From assembly GCF_011045125.1 (NCBI RefSeq), contig NZ_JAAKZF010000003.1:1-64000 (forward strand): a stretch of 64,000 bases of DNA. The letters are read 5' to 3'. The notes under the pieces were generated by a model that saw only the letters and a list, made by a program, of their open reading frames with translations, ran no database searches and had not been told where the DNA came from. The stretch is from Allomesorhizobium camelthorni. Its GTDB lineage: Bacteria; Pseudomonadota; Alphaproteobacteria; Rhizobiales; Rhizobiaceae. The translations under genes were made by a program, and so were the position numbers. Shown here one piece after another: positions 1-7,399 of this stretch; within the stretch, counting starts at the first letter, position 1; each line of letters opens with the position of its first letter.

Positions 1-99
1 GAATGTCCGCTCCGCTCCGGTTCTCGAAAACACCGTCATATGACTCACCATAGCGAGTTTCGAAACAGACTCTTAGCCGCTTTCATGAAAGCTTGAAGT

Positions 100-1143
100 T
101 TGGAAAAAGGAAAGAGCATCATCGCCGGCTTCGACGTCGGCGGCGCGCATCTGAAGGTCACAAGGGCGGAAGGCGGCCGCATCGTACAGGCCGCGACCAT
201 CGCCATGCCGCTCTGGCTCGGCCTCGACAGGCTGGCATCGGCGCTTCGTGAGGCCTCTGCCGTCTATGCCGGCGCCGATCTCAACGCCTTCACCATGACC
301 GGCGAACTGGCGGATATCTTTCCGTCGCGGGACGCCGGCATTGCAACGCTGCTGCAGCTCATCTCGCAACACTTCCCGTCAGGCGACAATCTGATCTATG
401 CGGGACGGTCCGGCTTTGTCGGGGCCGGACAGGCGGCTCGGCTCGGCTGCGATATCGCCTCGGCAAACTGGCACGCAACCGCCTCCCTGGTGGCACAGCT
501 CGTCGGCGACGCGCTGTTCGTCGACATGGGCTCCACAACCACCGACATCATCCCGGTCAGGGACGGCGCAGTCGCCGGCGAAGGTTATACCGACGCCGAG
601 CGGCTGATGACGGGCGAACTCATCTATACCGGCTTCACGCGCACATTCCTGTTCGGCGTGGCCTCGTCCGCGCCGGTTCGCGGGCGGATGACGCCGCTGA
701 TGAACGAATATTTCGCCTCGATCGCCGACGCGCACCGCATCATGGGCGTGCTCGACGAGAATGACGACAAGCATGCTTCCGCCGACGGCAAGGAAAAGAC
801 CCCCGAAGCCTCGATGGCGCGGCTGGCCCGCATGGTGGGCCGTGACGCAGCCGATCTCTCGCCGGCCGAATGGCTGGATGTGGCGCGCTGGTTCAGCGAG
901 CAGCAGCTCCGCGCAGTCCATGACGCGGCGTTCCGGGTGGCGGGCAGCCTCGCCGACGATGCGCCAATCGTTGCCGCCGGGGCCGGCCGCTGGCAGATTA
1001 GGCGGCTCGCAGCACGAATGGAGCGCCGCTTCATCGACTTTGCCGATATTGTTCCGGCCGAGGACGCAGTGCGCAACGAGGCAAGCAGCGCCGCTCCGGC
1101 CGCCGCCGTCGCGCTGCTGGCGGGAACGCAGGACCAGACTTAG
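100..1143 (+). CDS. H4MPT-linked C1 transfer pathway protein, hydantoinase/oxoprolinase-like (MfnF family)
   Basis: A 347-residue ASKHA-fold protein. The N-terminal loop GFDVGGAHLK (residues 10-19) and a second nucleotide-binding loop DMGSTTTD (from about residue 142) are the family phosphate-binding signatures. The family is the hydantoinase/oxoprolinase-like protein found in bacterial tetrahydromethanopterin clusters, and its archaeal homologue MfnF joins the furan and tyramine-glutamate halves of methanofuran. The inferred role is methylofuran assembly in the cytoplasm. The start is TTG at 100: an in-frame stop (TGA, 94-96) lies just upstream and no ATG occurs before the conserved N-terminus. 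No strong Shine-Dalgarno is visible. It is transcribed away from the other cofactor genes, which lie on minus at 2701-7175. Confidence 0.85.
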   Translation: MEKGKSIIAGFDVGGAHLKVTRAEGGRIVQAATIAMPLWLGLDRLASALREASAVYAGADLNAFTMTGELADIFPSRDAGIATLLQLISQHFPSGDNLIYAGRSGFVGAGQAARLGCDIASANWHATASLVAQLVGDALFVDMGSTTTDIIPVRDGAVAGEGYTDAERLMTGELIYTGFTRTFLFGVASSAPVRGRMTPLMNEYFASIADAHRIMGVLDENDDKHASADGKEKTPEASMARLARMVGRDAADLSPAEWLDVARWFSEQQLRAVHDAAFRVAGSLADDAPIVAAGAGRWQIRRLAARMERRFIDFADIVPAEDAVRNEASSAAPAAAVALLAGTQDQT

Positions 1144-1683
1144 GCGCGAGGAGCCCCTCACCGCCAAGGGTGTGGGTCAGTTCTCTGAGTGGCCATGTGC
1201 GCCAACCTTCGGGCCTATTTCGGTCAGCAATTCCGGCGATGGCAGGTATCATTCAGCGTCGTCGAAACAACGTTCCTCGTAAGAGACAAGCCATCTGGAA
1301 GCGAGCAGCCGCGAAGTTTGGCGTTCGGCTGGCAAATATTCCTCCGCTTGCATCTGCATCCGCTTTCATGCGTCAGCGTATCTGAAGCAACACTCGTGGA
1401 AGGTGTACTCCTACATGGTCAGAGAATACTTGCACGAGTACTGAGAAGCGAGCGACGAATTTGCCAAATATCTTTTGACAATGTGATTTGCAAAAACCGA
1501 AAAATTAATATTATCACATTTTGCGGTATCCGAACTCATCCGGATACCAATCGATACTTCGCAGAAAAATTGTTTACAGAAGAAGTCGGGCATTACCACT
1601 CCCGCGTTGGATGGTCCAAACCGACCGCATGGGACCTTGGGATCACTTGATCAAACCACCGTCACCTCAAGGGGAGGGAGAAC
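1144..1683. other. 540-bp intergenic region with promoter-like and inverted-repeat elements
   Basis: No convincing gene. The second half is AT-rich relative to its surroundings. It holds a TTGACA hexamer at 1475-1480, an 8-bp inverted repeat AATGTGAT/ATCACATT (1480-1487 and 1513-1520) and a second 8-bp inverted repeat GGTATCCG/CGGATACC (1525-1532 and 1541-1548). Both precede the secreted-protein gene at 1684 and are candidate operators. Confidence 0.5.
1525..1548. promoter_or_regulatory. Inverted repeat, candidate operator upstream of the 1684 gene
   Basis: Perfect 8-bp arms GGTATCCG and CGGATACC separated by 8 bp. It lies 136 bp before the start codon at 1684 and directly after another 8-bp inverted repeat (1480-1520). 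There is no T-run, so an operator is more likely than a terminator. The regulator is unknown. Confidence 0.4.
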
Positions 1684-2133
1684 ATGTCACGAAAAACAAT
1701 CAGCATTTCGACCTTCGCAGGTACCATCGCCGCGAGCCTGTGGGCTTTAACTCCACTCGCCTTAAGCGGATCGCTGGGGCCGATGGAAGGCCAAGCCCAA
1801 TATCTGCCGATCCAGAGCATCAGCTATGAATTCGGCTCGAAATTCATGAGCGGCTATTTCGTGGAGCAAGCCGCCACATGCTTCGTTACCCTGATGATCA
1901 TAGAGAGGAGTGATCCGGAAGCGGAGTTGTCGGTAACCGCCACGCGTGTTCGTCTGGCGCTGAACCCAGGGCAGATAGCCGGTGTCGACAGCGAGGAGGG
2001 CTATTCGGTCAATCTTACCTGCGGCGAGAGCGCGAAGACGATGCTCGTCGACTTTGGCAACAGGGAAAAGCTGATGGCGCTCCAGGCGCTTGCGCTCCCA
2101 GACGATTTGACGACATCATCTCCGGTTAAGTAA
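1684..2133 (+). CDS. Small secreted protein of unknown function
   Basis: A 149-residue protein with an N-terminal signal sequence (basic start, hydrophobic stretch to about residue 28, likely cleavage near the AQA at residues 37-39). The mature part looks beta-rich and holds two cysteines (in ATCFVTL and LTCGES) that could form a disulfide in the periplasm. The start is firm: a strong Shine-Dalgarno GGGGAGGGAG lies at 1671-1680, 3 bp before the ATG. It lies 35 bp ahead of a methanol-type cytochrome c, so the two probably form an operon. I do not recognise the family with certainty; proteins of this appearance occur near PQQ-alcohol dehydrogenase genes in rhizobia, but that is recollection, not shown here. 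Confidence 0.7.
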   Translation: MSRKTISISTFAGTIAASLWALTPLALSGSLGPMEGQAQYLPIQSISYEFGSKFMSGYFVEQAATCFVTLMIIERSDPEAELSVTATRVRLALNPGQIAGVDSEEGYSVNLTCGESAKTMLVDFGNREKLMALQALALPDDLTTSSPVK

Positions 2134-2168
2134 CCACAAGCTGGCAGTAGCCTGCGATCGAACAATCG

Positions 2169-2630
2169 ATGATAGTCGGCGGTCCGCGCGCTCGAAACTC
2201 GCTTCCGGAACATCGAAAGCGTCCACTGTACTGGTTGCTCCAGTCGTGGGTTATTGGCTGCGGTCTGGCAAGCGGTTCCGGCGCAGCGTCGCAGGAAGCT
2301 GCCGTCGGCGGCAAGCCCTACACGATTGTCGACGGCAAGGTCGATGCGCGAACCTACAACGGCTTTCGACGCTACCATGCGGGCTGCAATCACTGCCACG
2401 GTCCGGATGGCGTGGGTTCGACATTCGCATCTTCCCTCGTCGACCGACCGCTCGGCATCGAAGCATTCCGGCGCGTCGTGCGCGAAGGCCAGAGCGATGG
2501 CGTTTCGGTCATGAAAGGGTTCGCCGGCGATCCCAATTTCGCGCCGTACATAGACGATATTTACGCCTACCTGCAGGCGCGCGCCGACGGCGCGCTAGGC
2601 CGTGGGCGGCCCACCAAGCTGGAGCCGTAA
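2169..2630 (+). CDS. c-type cytochrome, paralogue of the methanol-metabolism cytochrome XoxG
   Basis: A 153-residue monohaem cytochrome c. The haem motif is CNHCH (Cys73, Cys76, His77), and a methionine near residue 119 may be the sixth ligand. The segments FRRYHAGCNHCHGPDGVGS and DDIYAYLQARADGALGRGRP closely match XoxG encoded at 32891, so it belongs to the methanol-metabolism cytochrome family. It lacks the two C-terminal extra cysteines present in XoxG. A hydrophobic segment at residues 20-40 should act as the signal peptide. The ATG at 2169 has no clear Shine-Dalgarno, so the N-terminus is uncertain. Likely role: periplasmic electron transfer from a quinoprotein. Confidence 0.8.
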   Translation: MIVGGPRARNSLPEHRKRPLYWLLQSWVIGCGLASGSGAASQEAAVGGKPYTIVDGKVDARTYNGFRRYHAGCNHCHGPDGVGSTFASSLVDRPLGIEAFRRVVREGQSDGVSVMKGFAGDPNFAPYIDDIYAYLQARADGALGRGRPTKLEP

Positions 2631-2700
2631 TATCGCTCCGCGCAAGCCAGTTGCCCGGGTCGGCCGAAATTTCGGCTTTCGAAATCCGCCTACCGAAAGA

Positions 2701-3282
2701 TCACGCGATGCGGCCCGAATCCATTGCCGCGAAATGATCGTCGACGCGCTGCATCAGCCAGCCCCACGCCTCCCTCTCGTCGGGGCCGGCGGTCTTCTCG
2801 ATAGCAATCGTCAGATAAGCGATTTCAGCCTCGATTTTTTCTCGTGGAAGCATGCCCAGCCGGCTGACCAGGATGGCCAGTTCCAAGACCGCAGCCTTGG
2901 CCCGGTTGAGACCGGTGAAAGGTGCATGGGTCTGCTCGGCGACGACGCGGCAGAAATGCCGCGGACGCACGCCGTCATCATGGACGGTGACGACCTGGAG
3001 CACCGAATGCGCAAGCGCGGCCTCGATGCGCGGCACGGGACAGCCCTCCACCGCGACGGTCGGCCAGTCTTTGCGGCCGGTCAGGCAGCCGGCGAAGATG
3101 CGGACATCGTCGGTGTAGCTCGCGACCGCGAACGGCACGGCCGCCAGGTTGTCGAGCGTGACTGACGGCCGGAACGGCGCGATGATCCATCCGTCCTTCT
3201 CCGCAATAATGCCGAGTGGAGCAATGTGAACCTTGCCGTCTGTGTCGGCTGTGGTGACGATGCATTCGCGGATGTAAGGCAT
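2701..3282 (-). CDS. DUF447 family protein of the H4MPT cluster
   Basis: A 193-residue protein starting with MPYIRECIVTTADTDGKVHIAP, which matches the DUF447 family (FMN-binding split-barrel-like fold) conserved in methanogens and in bacteria with H4MPT-linked C1 pathways. No enzymatic role is established. It is the last gene of the minus-strand cofactor operon: the gap to the upstream dihydropteroate-synthase-like gene is only 2 bp. Likely cytoplasmic; FMN binding is a family inference only. Confidence 0.8.
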   Translation of the reverse strand: MPYIRECIVTTADTDGKVHIAPLGIIAEKDGWIIAPFRPSVTLDNLAAVPFAVASYTDDVRIFAGCLTGRKDWPTVAVEGCPVPRIEAALAHSVLQVVTVHDDGVRPRHFCRVVAEQTHAPFTGLNRAKAAVLELAILVSRLGMLPREKIEAEIAYLTIAIEKTAGPDEREAWGWLMQRVDDHFAAMDSGRIA

Positions 3283-3284
3283 CG

Positions 3285-4682
3285 TTATTCCTTGCTTTTC
3301 TTCGCCTTAAGAGTGTGGCCGGCTTCGGCAAGGCGCAAGCGGTCGGTTTCCGGAGCCGGAGCCGCCACGCCCCAGGTCAATGGCTCGTCCTGCGCGTAGC
3401 GCTTGCCGAGACGCCAGGCGATCTCTGCCTTCATGAGTTCCGCGCCGAGATAGAAGGCATGCGCGCCGTCGGCCTCAACCCCCAACCCGGGAAAGAGTTC
3501 GAACGCGTCGGTGGCGACCGCATGGCCCCTGCTGTTGAAGATGTGGACGCCGTCCTCGGCGGTCACTATGCGAAAATTGGCGTCGCGTATTTCGGCAGCC
3601 AGCGCGTTTATGTCGTCGACCGTTGCAACAAAGGGCTTGCGGTCGTGGACTTGTAGAAGGCCCGGATGATAGCTCTTTGGCAGAGCGCCATCGGCCCGGG
3701 CGGCAAACATGATGCGGCGGGCGATATCGTGCTCCTCCACCGTTCGGGCCGTATGGGGACTGACATTGACGGTGAGCACGTTGCGTATCTGGAGTTCCGA
3801 GCAGAGCCCGGTAAGCATCGCGGTAACGCCGGAACTGTCGGCGTCGGTAAGTTCGGTGAGATTGCCGGTGCCCATCATCAATTCGACTTCGGGCCAGCGC
3901 CGGCGCGCCTCGATGAAGCGCCCGAGCGACGGGGCGAAACCGAAATGAATTGGATCGAGCACAGGGTCGGCGATGAAAGATATGCCGGCCCGTTCGGCGG
4001 CTTCGATAGCGCGCCCAAGCGAATCCAGGTCGCCGGGTATCGACGGGATCAGGACCGGCGTCGCTCCGTGGTCGAAGGCCAGAGGCAGCGTGTTCTCGTC
4101 AAGGCTGAGCAGAAAATCAGCCCCTGCCCGCGCACCGATCGCCAGTTCATCGATGCTGGCGGAATCGACGCTGACGGAAAACCCCAGCGCCTTCAGCTCC
4201 CGCACCGCCTCGGCGAGTGTCGGAAAAGGCGTTTCCGGCAGGCAGCCGACGTCGATTACATCGGCGCCGGCAGAGGCAAGCGCCCTCGCCTGCGCCACCA
4301 CCTCATCGATCGAAAGCATCGGCGCGTCGACGATCTCCGCGAAGATACGCATGTCGTGGCGGGAGAGGTCCGGAGGGCCGCCGGGGCGGCCGAGATATGC
4401 CGGCAGGTCGGCGATTTCGTCGGGGCCGCGAACGAAGGGCACGCCGAAATGAGTGGACAGCCGGTCGAGATCGCCTCGATAGCGGCCGGGCAGCATGATC
4501 CGGTCCGCGCCGTGGTCGAGCTTCAGCCGGCGCTTGATGATGTCCTCGGTCATCAGCGCCGCGACTTTGACGCCGATATCCACGATCTCCCACGCGAATT
4601 CTGTCTCGCCAAGCCCGGCCAGCAGCCGTTCCAGCCGCGCTTTGGCCAGATGGCCAGTCAGGAAGATCAGCCGCTCAGCCAT
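3285..4682 (-). CDS. Dihydropteroate synthase-like protein of methanopterin biosynthesis
   Basis: A 465-residue protein. The N-terminal part (about 1-100, MAERLIFLTGHLAKARLERL) matches the DUF6513-type extension. The middle, from about residue 110 to 380, is a TIM barrel related to dihydropteroate synthase (VIDVGCLPETPFPTLAEAV, VSVDSAS, FIADPVLDP). This is the divergent family found in H4MPT gene clusters, distinct from the classical FolP encoded at 38394. It is presumed to act in assembling the pterin-arylamine part of methanopterin; the exact reaction in bacteria is not shown by sequence. It lies between the DmrB-like gene and the DUF447 gene. Confidence 0.82.
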   Translation of the reverse strand: MAERLIFLTGHLAKARLERLLAGLGETEFAWEIVDIGVKVAALMTEDIIKRRLKLDHGADRIMLPGRYRGDLDRLSTHFGVPFVRGPDEIADLPAYLGRPGGPPDLSRHDMRIFAEIVDAPMLSIDEVVAQARALASAGADVIDVGCLPETPFPTLAEAVRELKALGFSVSVDSASIDELAIGARAGADFLLSLDENTLPLAFDHGATPVLIPSIPGDLDSLGRAIEAAERAGISFIADPVLDPIHFGFAPSLGRFIEARRRWPEVELMMGTGNLTELTDADSSGVTAMLTGLCSELQIRNVLTVNVSPHTARTVEEHDIARRIMFAARADGALPKSYHPGLLQVHDRKPFVATVDDINALAAEIRDANFRIVTAEDGVHIFNSRGHAVATDAFELFPGLGVEADGAHAFYLGAELMKAEIAWRLGKRYAQDEPLTWGVAAPAPETDRLRLAEAGHTLKAKKSKE

Positions 4683-4706
4683 GGGGCCGCCGAGTGGAAA
4701 AGCGCC

Positions 4707-4785
4707 GGGGACAGTTTACTTTCTTTCCGCGGAACGGCGGTGGCGCCGACAGGCTCGCGCGAGCGGAAAAAAGTAAACTGTCCCC
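4707..4785. repeat. REP/MITE-like inverted-repeat element
   Basis: A 79-bp element with near-perfect terminal inverted arms of 23-24 bp. The left arm begins GGGGACAGTTTACTTT (4707-4722) and continues to CCGC; the right arm ends AAAGTAAACTGTCCCC (4770-4785). The arms differ by one inserted base. GGGGACAGTTTACTTT is a sequence I know from REP-type elements of proteobacteria. It sits in the 119-bp gap between two genes of the H4MPT operon and could form a large mRNA hairpin there. No transposase is present. Confidence 0.75.
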
Positions 4786-4801
4786 CAGCACGGAACACCG
4801 C

Positions 4802-5356
4802 CTACCCATCGGCTTCCAGCTCCGCCACACGCCGCCGCACTGCTGCCTTCAGGCCGGCGAGCGATTCCACCACCTCGGTTCGCTCGAAACTCTTCAGCCG
4901 TTCGGTGTGCTCCAGGTCGATCTTGCGCGGATAGACCTTGACCAGACCGTGCGGCGCCATGGTTTCGAGCTCGGGGGCGGTGTCGCAGGCAAAGACGATG
5001 GCCGGGACCCGGCATTTGCCCGCCTGGGCAAAGACGTTGGTGGCCAGCGTGTCGGAAATGCCCAGCACGCATTTGGCGACCGTGTTTGAACTGGCCGGCG
5101 CCACCACCACCGTGTGATAGACGCCGTGGTAGAAGGCGCCGACCGGCACGGAACTGGCGGTCTTGTCGTGCAGGACGCGCATCGTGTCGGGGAAATCCAG
5201 CTTGAGCTTGTACATGCGCAGCACTTCGTTGGCGGCTTTCGAGACGAAGATATCGCAATGTGCGAGTTCGTGGATAAGCCCGAAGCTTTCCGTGAAGAAG
5301 TGGCCGGACCCGGTGAGAACCCATGCCCAGCGCGGGGTATGCAGATTTTCCAGCAC
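4802..5356 (-). CDS. dmrB: Dihydromethanopterin reductase-like flavoprotein (DmrB family)
   Basis: A 184-residue flavoprotein of the archaeal-flavoprotein/DmrB type. It opens with WAWVLTGSGHFFTES, the flavin-phosphate-binding start, and holds PASSNTVAKCVLGISDTLA, the conserved FMN-binding stretch of the HFCD/flavoprotein superfamily. DmrB reduces dihydromethanopterin to H4MPT, the last step of cofactor synthesis, in the cytoplasm. The start is taken as GTG at 5356, overlapping the upstream TAG stop by one base (TAGTG) and preceded by AGGAAAACAGG. A longer open frame to 5644 is rejected because it runs through the upstream gene. Confidence 0.8.
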   Translation of the reverse strand: MLENLHTPRWAWVLTGSGHFFTESFGLIHELAHCDIFVSKAANEVLRMYKLKLDFPDTMRVLHDKTASSVPVGAFYHGVYHTVVVAPASSNTVAKCVLGISDTLATNVFAQAGKCRVPAIVFACDTAPELETMAPHGLVKVYPRKIDLEHTERLKSFERTEVVESLAGLKAAVRRRVAELEADG

Positions 5357-5994
5357 TATCCTGTTTTCCTGACCGCCGCCACGGATCGGGAGATCAGCGT
5401 TCCCGGCAATTTTCCTGACGACAGCATCGCGCCTGCAATAGTGGCATCGTGGGGACCGGCGAGATGGAAATCTACGCCGGCCGGCAGCATGGCGGCAAAG
5501 CCGGCGTCGACGATCCCCCGCGCCGTCAGGCTGGCGACATCGTCGCCTGACGAGAATGCGGCGGTCTGCTTGACGAGCAGCAGCGCGTGCGCGCCGAGCT
5601 TTCCCGCAAGCCAGGCGGCGAGCGCATCCGACGTCATGTCCCACGAGGCGCGAATGTCCGGCGCAGGAATGGCCAGGGACGACGGCAGCCAGACAGGAAT
5701 TTTTCTACCCCGCAACGCGCGCTCCATGTCCTGCAATGATCGCGCCGGAGCAAGCCTGTCGTCCCGGTCGAGAATGACGTGGCCGAACTGGTCCATGGCG
5801 AGGATCGCCATGGCGTGGGCGGCCTTGTCGGAAAAGCCCATGCTCTTCTGCGCGTCGCGGACTTCATTTGCGAAACGACCGCCTCCGGGCACGATGACCA
5901 GCGGCAGCGTCGAGCCCGCCAGCGCGGCGATCCACTCGCCCAGCGCGGCCTCACTGGCCGTGCTGCCGCCGAGATTTACGACGGCTCGCTTCAC
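5356..5994 (-). CDS. Amino-acid-kinase family protein, MfnE-like (methylofuran biosynthesis)
   Basis: A 212-residue protein with the amino-acid-kinase start KRAVVNLGGSTAS and the nucleotide loop VIVPGGGRFANEVRD. Small amino-acid-kinase proteins in H4MPT/methanofuran clusters correspond to MfnE, which phosphorylates aminomethylfuran phosphate to the diphosphate. The role here is inferred from family and context. Its ATG overlaps the stop of the upstream MfnB-FolB gene by 4 bp (ATGA) and its stop overlaps the DmrB-like start, so the three are translationally coupled. Confidence 0.78.
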   Translation of the reverse strand: MKRAVVNLGGSTASEAALGEWIAALAGSTLPLVIVPGGGRFANEVRDAQKSMGFSDKAAHAMAILAMDQFGHVILDRDDRLAPARSLQDMERALRGRKIPVWLPSSLAIPAPDIRASWDMTSDALAAWLAGKLGAHALLLVKQTAAFSSGDDVASLTARGIVDAGFAAMLPAGVDFHLAGPHDATIAGAMLSSGKLPGTLISRSVAAVRKTG

Positions 5995-7175
5995 GAAATG
6001 AGGCCCTTCTTGCCAATGCCTGGCAAGGCGTCGGCTTTCGTGGACAAGCGCACCATCGACGACTGTTGCTTCGCCTTTTTGCGCTCGATCTCTACGCCGA
6101 CCCCTCCAGGTCCGAGTTCGAGCTTTTCCACCCTCACAGCGACGCGCGTGACGCGTGGATGCTCCAGCACGAGCGCCGCTACGTCTTCGGCGAGCGTCTC
6201 GCTCAACTGGACGTGCCCCCTTGCGACGATGGTACGAATACCGTCCATGATGATGTCGTAGGAGAAAACGTGGCGCATGTCCTCGGGATGGTCCGTGACC
6301 CTCAGCACGTCGGCTGTCACGTTGAAGCGCACTTTCTGAGTATGGCCATGCTCGAAACTGTAAGCGCCGATCTCTACCGGCAGCACGAAATCGCGCACAA
6401 AGATCTTGTCCGTGCCCAGCGCCGGGTCGACGGCACCTGGCGAATAACCCCTCGCCGCCAGCAGGCGGTAATCGACGGTAGACGGTGCGCCGGGCTGCAA
6501 CTCCTCGGGGATCAGATCGCGGACTTCCAAAACAGCTTCGGCGCTGAGGGACGCGGTGCGATCCGAATGGTCACAGAGCGCGCCGCGAAAGCCGAGGAAG
6601 TCAGGCACGAATGGCAGCAGTCGGGGAATGTCGGGCGCTTCGAGCGAGCCGCTCAGTCCCACCGCCAAGCCGTGCGACCGGGCACGGTCGACGAAGGTTG
6701 GAATGCGCTCCGGAGGCAAATGGTCGAGCAGCCGGCCTTTCGCCTTGTGCGCGGTATCGACCATCGCCCCATGGAAGCCGTCCTTGGCGAAGACCGGCAG
6801 GAATTCGAAATCCGGCGCGAGGTCTGCGAACATGACGGCGATCAGCTTCGTCCGCGCCGCAAGCGGCGCCAGCGCTGCCGAACAGGCAGCGATATTTCCG
6901 GACGGGAAGAAGCCGACTTTCACGAAATCGACGCCTGTAGCGGCGATCTCCTCGGCCTTGGCGCGTATGATTTCGGGCTCCATCGGCAGATCGCCGCAGA
7001 CCGCGCTAGTGGCCCGGCGACCGGCGACAGACGACACGGTCTGGCGAATCGTGTCGGTGGCGACAGCGCCCAGCGCGCCGGCCTTGGGATCCTTCAGGTC
7101 GATTATGTCGGCGCCACCGGAAATTGCGATCTCCGCCTCGGCGACGCCTGTGACGCTGGCCAGCATCTTGGTCAT
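5991..7175 (-). CDS. mfnB: Fusion of (5-formylfuran-3-yl)methyl phosphate synthase (MfnB) and dihydroneopterin aldolase (FolB)
   Basis: A 394-residue two-domain protein. Residues 1-235 are MfnB/DUF556: LKDPKAGALG carries the Schiff-base lysine (Lys28), with Lys86 in DFVKVGFFPSG and lysines near 144-146. MfnB condenses two glyceraldehyde-3-phosphates into the furan precursor of methanofuran. Residues 257-368 are a FolB-type dihydroneopterin aldolase: VEIGAYSFEHGHTQKVRF has the conserved Glu275, and VRVEKLEL has Lys351. FolB activity supplies hydroxymethyl-dihydropterin. A poorly conserved linker and a 25-residue tail complete it. It is the first gene of the minus-strand operon 7175-2701. The fusion places furan and pterin synthesis on one polypeptide. 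Confidence 0.88.
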   Translation of the reverse strand: MTKMLASVTGVAEAEIAISGGADIIDLKDPKAGALGAVATDTIRQTVSSVAGRRATSAVCGDLPMEPEIIRAKAEEIAATGVDFVKVGFFPSGNIAACSAALAPLAARTKLIAVMFADLAPDFEFLPVFAKDGFHGAMVDTAHKAKGRLLDHLPPERIPTFVDRARSHGLAVGLSGSLEAPDIPRLLPFVPDFLGFRGALCDHSDRTASLSAEAVLEVRDLIPEELQPGAPSTVDYRLLAARGYSPGAVDPALGTDKIFVRDFVLPVEIGAYSFEHGHTQKVRFNVTADVLRVTDHPEDMRHVFSYDIIMDGIRTIVARGHVQLSETLAEDVAALVLEHPRVTRVAVRVEKLELGPGGVGVEIERKKAKQQSSMVRLSTKADALPGIGKKGLIS

Positions 7176-7281
7176 TTCTTCGGAGTCTCCTGTCTGCAGG
7201 ATGGGACCGCTGCAACGAAAATGGCGGACGCCACGACGCCCGTTCGCTCGCGGCCAAAGCTAGCCGAAAAACCTGCCGCGA

Positions 7282-7373
7282 AAAGTCCGCTTACAGGGTT
7301 TGATAAATTATTTCGGTCCGTTATGGTCATTACGGGCACCTTGACTTCGCTAGACCGACGACAAGCGGACTTT
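7282..7373. promoter_or_regulatory. Divergent intergenic region with an 11-bp inverted repeat
   Basis: Between the divergent MfnB-FolB and lut-like operons lie perfect arms AAAGTCCGCTT (7282-7292) and AAGCGGACTTT (7363-7373), 70 bp apart. Arms this far apart suggest two binding sites for one regulator acting on both operons. A TTGACT hexamer (7351-7356) lies between them on plus. No regulator gene is adjacent. Confidence 0.5.
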
Positions 7374-7399
7374 AGCGCAAGAAGAGGATAATTCTATCG

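Noticed and set aside
1189-1650. 153-codon plus-strand frame in the first large gap
   Set aside because: No known motif, mixed composition and overlap with the inverted repeats; treated as non-coding.
3666-4934. 422-codon plus-strand open frame
   Set aside because: Antisense to the well-supported DHPS-like gene; basic, low-complexity translation typical of GC-rich shadow frames.
6066-7391. 441-codon plus-strand open frame
   Set aside because: Antisense to MfnB-FolB, whose catalytic residues and family matches are clear.
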